A DNA stretch of 64,000 nt from UBA2287 sp964479665. GTDB taxonomy: Bacteria; Bacteroidota; Bacteroidia; Bacteroidales; Tenuifilaceae. The translations under genes were made by a program, and so were the position numbers. The stretch is from the NCBI GenBank assembly GCA_964479665.1, contig CAYZNN010000006.1, positions 62,001 through 126,000 on the forward strand, written 5' to 3'. The number at the start of each line of letters is the position of its first letter. The first letter of the stretch is position 1. The notes below the pieces were generated by a model. It was not told the DNA's origin and ran no database searches. It worked only from the letters and a program-made list of their open reading frames with translations. Of the stretch, positions 61,849 through 64,000 are shown one piece after another.

Positions 61849-62397
61849 CTATACTCTTGGTTGCCATTTAATTTGTTCCAAATTATGAAATTTTGCAATA
61901 TAACGCGACGAAACAAATAGATAATCGCTTAACCTATTTAAATATTTTATAACATTCTCTGGTACGGAAGTCTCTTCGTATAACTGGGCTACCAATCGTT
62001 CGGCTCTGCGGCAAATGGTACGTGCTACATGGCAAGTAGATACTGCCTTATGCCCTCCGGGCAAAACAAATGAGATAAGCGGTTCTAACTCTGCCTCCAT
62101 AGCATCAATTTCCCTTTCAAGAAATTCAATATCGGAATAGGGTAAAGGGGGTATTTTCACCTTGCAATCGGTACAGTCGGCGGCCAGAATTGAAGCGCAG
62201 GTCATTAGCCGATCAAGTACCTCCAAAAGGGAATCTTTACTACGCTGGGGAATTTCATTATCCCTAAGCAATGCAACAAAGGCTATAAACTCATCTATAG
62301 TTCCGTATGCCTCTATGCGTTTATGGTACTTGGGCACTCGTTTGCCTCCTATTAACGAAGTTGCACCCTTATCGCCGGTTTTGGTGTATATTTTCAT
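61849..62397 (-). CDS. Cob(I)alamin adenosyltransferase, PduO/MMAB type
   Basis: Transfers the adenosyl group of ATP to cob(I)alamin to give adenosylcobalamin. 182 aa. The ATP-binding N terminus KIYTKTGDKGATSLIGGKRVPKYHKRIEAYGTIDEF and the helical bundle motif RTICRRAERLVAQL with NRLSDYLFVSSRYIAK are the family's signature. Indicates corrinoid use, consistent with MetH in the same window. AdoCbl-dependent partner enzymes (e.g. methylmalonyl-CoA mutase) are not in the window. Confidence 0.94.
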   Translation of the reverse strand: MKIYTKTGDKGATSLIGGKRVPKYHKRIEAYGTIDEFIAFVALLRDNEIPQRSKDSLLEVLDRLMTCASILAADCTDCKVKIPPLPYSDIEFLEREIDAMEAELEPLISFVLPGGHKAVSTCHVARTICRRAERLVAQLYEETSVPENVIKYLNRLSDYLFVSSRYIAKFHNLEQIKWQPRV

Positions 62398-62454
62398 ATG
62401 TTCTTTTTCCTGTTTAATGTGAAAGTAAAACTATGAAGCATCAGAAATGTTTTG

Positions 62455-63324
62455 CTACCAGCTAAAATTCAGACCAAAATCGTAATCTATTTTTCTATAG
62501 GAGTGATTTTGAGTTGTAATGGTTTGGGTGTACGGTTCATAAACCCACTCAGAAATGCTGCGGGAATAATTTATGGTTCGCTGGGAAAGTTCCAAAAATA
62601 CTTTCATTTTAAATCCAACGTAAACATTGTCAACTCTGAAAAGTTGCAGCCCAAGTTCTGCCTGGGGATAAAAAAATAGCGAGGGACTCGTGCGGGTGTG
62701 GTATTCAATGGTCCGGATGTAGTTCCCATTAACTTGTTTTTGAATGAATCCTTCGGAAAAAGGTCTTATCCATCTTACTCCGCTATGCAATCTGAGATTA
62801 AAATTCACAAAACGGTACCTAAATTTGTAATCGGGACCCAGCGCAAAACCCATGCTGTAAACTCTACGATATCGACTATTTGAATTGAAGTCGGACATCC
62901 CCACATCGTTGTTCTGATGAAAAAGATGAAAATTGGAAATGGTTTCGGGATACCCAAAAAAACTGATACCCACACCCAATCTCTTTCTGAAATAGTAGCT
63001 GCTACTTACATTCAGTAAAGCAGGGGCCATATCGGATTGCATACTTACCATTATTCGGCCTTCCAGCTTGTCGTTCAATTCATAATGCCACAAAGCACCA
63101 ATAAACAGGTAGCTTTCAGAATACCCTTCGGCTTCAATGTAATTTAAAAAGTCCATTACGCTACCATTCCAAATCTTCTGACAGGCAATACCTTGGCTTC
63201 CGGCAAATAGGTTCAACTGATTTTTATAAGTCTGCGACTGAGCATTAAAAGTTATTATATGAAGAAGAAAAAGTCCTAAAAACATTCGGCTTGAACTACA
63301 TATAAAATGGGAGCACCTCTTCAT
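62455..63324 (-). CDS. Putative secreted/outer-membrane barrel protein
   Basis: 289 aa. Signal peptide (residues about 12-30, ending NAQS), then amphipathic aromatic-rich strands with a final strand KIDYDFGLNFSW ending in an aromatic residue, as in outer-membrane barrels. No family recognised. The upstream gene ends 1 bp before its start, so the two form an operon. Function unknown. Confidence 0.6.
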   Translation of the reverse strand: MKRCSHFICSSSRMFLGLFLLHIITFNAQSQTYKNQLNLFAGSQGIACQKIWNGSVMDFLNYIEAEGYSESYLFIGALWHYELNDKLEGRIMVSMQSDMAPALLNVSSSYYFRKRLGVGISFFGYPETISNFHLFHQNNDVGMSDFNSNSRYRRVYSMGFALGPDYKFRYRFVNFNLRLHSGVRWIRPFSEGFIQKQVNGNYIRTIEYHTRTSPSLFFYPQAELGLQLFRVDNVYVGFKMKVFLELSQRTINYSRSISEWVYEPYTQTITTQNHSYRKIDYDFGLNFSW

Positions 63325-63325
63325 A

Positions 63326-63976
63326 CTATTTACTGGGAATAATTGTAATCAGGCTGGTAGTATCGCTCAATTGGGTTCCATCGGAGAAACTTACCGAAAA
63401 AATAAATCGAGCCTGATTAGAAATGACGGGCACTTTTAAAAACGTTTGGAATTGAATCTCGGGCCGATTGACCGTATTGGAGTTCAGCCTTTTTATTATT
63501 TCGTCGAATGTTAAATACAATCCTCCACTGTAATACGGAGTGGGCCTTGCCACAAACAAACTTGTAACATTGGAACCTGCTGGTATTGCGGGGTTAATTC
63601 CGTAAAGCGAAATAACGCTTACATTTACAACTTTCTGCCGTGCTAAAAAAACCGGATCGCAATCATAGCTGGTTGCCCGAGCAACCGAAAAACCAAGATA
63701 AGTTTTACTTATGCTTCGTTGTGCATGGTAGGGATAATGAAATTTTTTATCGGTAAACGAGATTAAGAATGCTACCGCTGCATTGTGCATGGTGTTACTT
63801 TCAGTAACTATGAGGCTAGGCCCTGAATGGTCAATGTTCTTAATGCTAAGGGAGTCTAAATTGAAATGAACTGCTGGCTCTTGGCAAATACAACCCTGAA
63901 AAGTGAAGAAAAGCGATAAGAGCAATTGCAAAATAAAAACCACCAGTAGAACCTTAAGTACCTTTGGATTAAACAT
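63326..63976 (-). CDS. Secreted protein of unknown function
   Basis: 216 aa from ATG 63976 (MFNPKVLKVLLVVFILQLLLSLFFTFQGCICQEP); a TTG three codons upstream is less likely. A strong hydrophobic segment is followed by a Cys in QGC, which could be a non-canonical lipobox, so lipoprotein or signal peptide are both possible. The rest is predicted beta-rich with two Tyr-containing repeats (HYPYHAQRS, PYYSGGLYLTF). No domain recognised. The start lies 24 bp from the window end, so upstream context is unseen. Confidence 0.6.
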   Translation of the reverse strand: MFNPKVLKVLLVVFILQLLLSLFFTFQGCICQEPAVHFNLDSLSIKNIDHSGPSLIVTESNTMHNAAVAFLISFTDKKFHYPYHAQRSISKTYLGFSVARATSYDCDPVFLARQKVVNVSVISLYGINPAIPAGSNVTSLFVARPTPYYSGGLYLTFDEIIKRLNSNTVNRPEIQFQTFLKVPVISNQARFIFSVSFSDGTQLSDTTSLITIIPSK

Positions 63977-64000
63977 ATTCTGCAATGTATAGGAAAGAAT

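Overview
The window reads as chromosomal DNA of a Bacteroidota, most likely a Bacteroidales-type anaerobe or facultative organism. The evidence is an S46 dipeptidyl peptidase, a TonB-dependent receptor paired with a DUF4249 lipoprotein, two proteins ending in T9SS-type sorting domains, a uridine-kinase-like protein with an N-terminal TGS domain, a GTGKD-type MiaA, an OstA-like/SurA cluster, and promoters resembling the TTTG/TAnnTTTG consensus. I saw no rRNA, tRNA, CRISPR array, prophage or insertion sequence. Base composition looks even throughout.

Layout. 0-10 kb is mostly housekeeping: a truncated periplasmic-binding-like gene, S46 peptidase, plsY, truA, a SiaC-like protein, smpB, miaA-like and nucleoside kinase genes. 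At 10.1-10.8 kb a small four-helix-bundle gene sits between two inverted arrays of 8-bp repeats. It is followed by recG and an S9 peptidase. 15.6-24.4 kb is a five-gene methionine operon on the minus strand (metY-metX-hom-metH-metF) led by a clear SAM-I riboswitch. Every intercistronic gap in it carries short-period or inverted repeats. 24.5-28 kb holds small membrane and transport genes, a YigZ-family gene and pyrBI. 28-33.8 kb holds a broken T9SS cargo gene, a secreted GH13 enzyme and a PagL-like deacylase. 33.9-36.4 kb pairs a Tat-type DUF362 protein with a polyferredoxin that looks like a NapH-NapG fusion. 36.4-43.1 kb holds a SRPBCC/GyrI-like protein, a PIF1-like helicase split by a frameshift in an A8 run, and an M16 lipoprotein peptidase. 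43.3-51.7 kb holds small outer-membrane proteins, a TonB receptor with DUF4249 partner, and an SPFH / zinc-ribbon / membrane pseudo-receiver set. 51.8-61.5 kb holds htpG, guaB and an envelope-biogenesis cluster (three PPIase-type proteins and an OstA-like protein). The window ends with a DUF2795 gene, a cob(I)alamin adenosyltransferase and two envelope proteins.

How genes work together. Methionine genes are under SAM feedback. B12-dependent MetH fits with the adenosyltransferase near the right end as evidence of corrinoid use. Much of the rest concerns envelope biogenesis and secreted hydrolysis.

Caution on sequence quality. Five separate coding regions are interrupted. The five frameshifts are all one-base changes in homopolymer runs, and two of the three in-frame stops fall where Trp is expected. 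Restoring each gives a normal product. Residual sequencing error is therefore the first explanation, with real decay or programmed frameshifting (helicase only) as alternatives.
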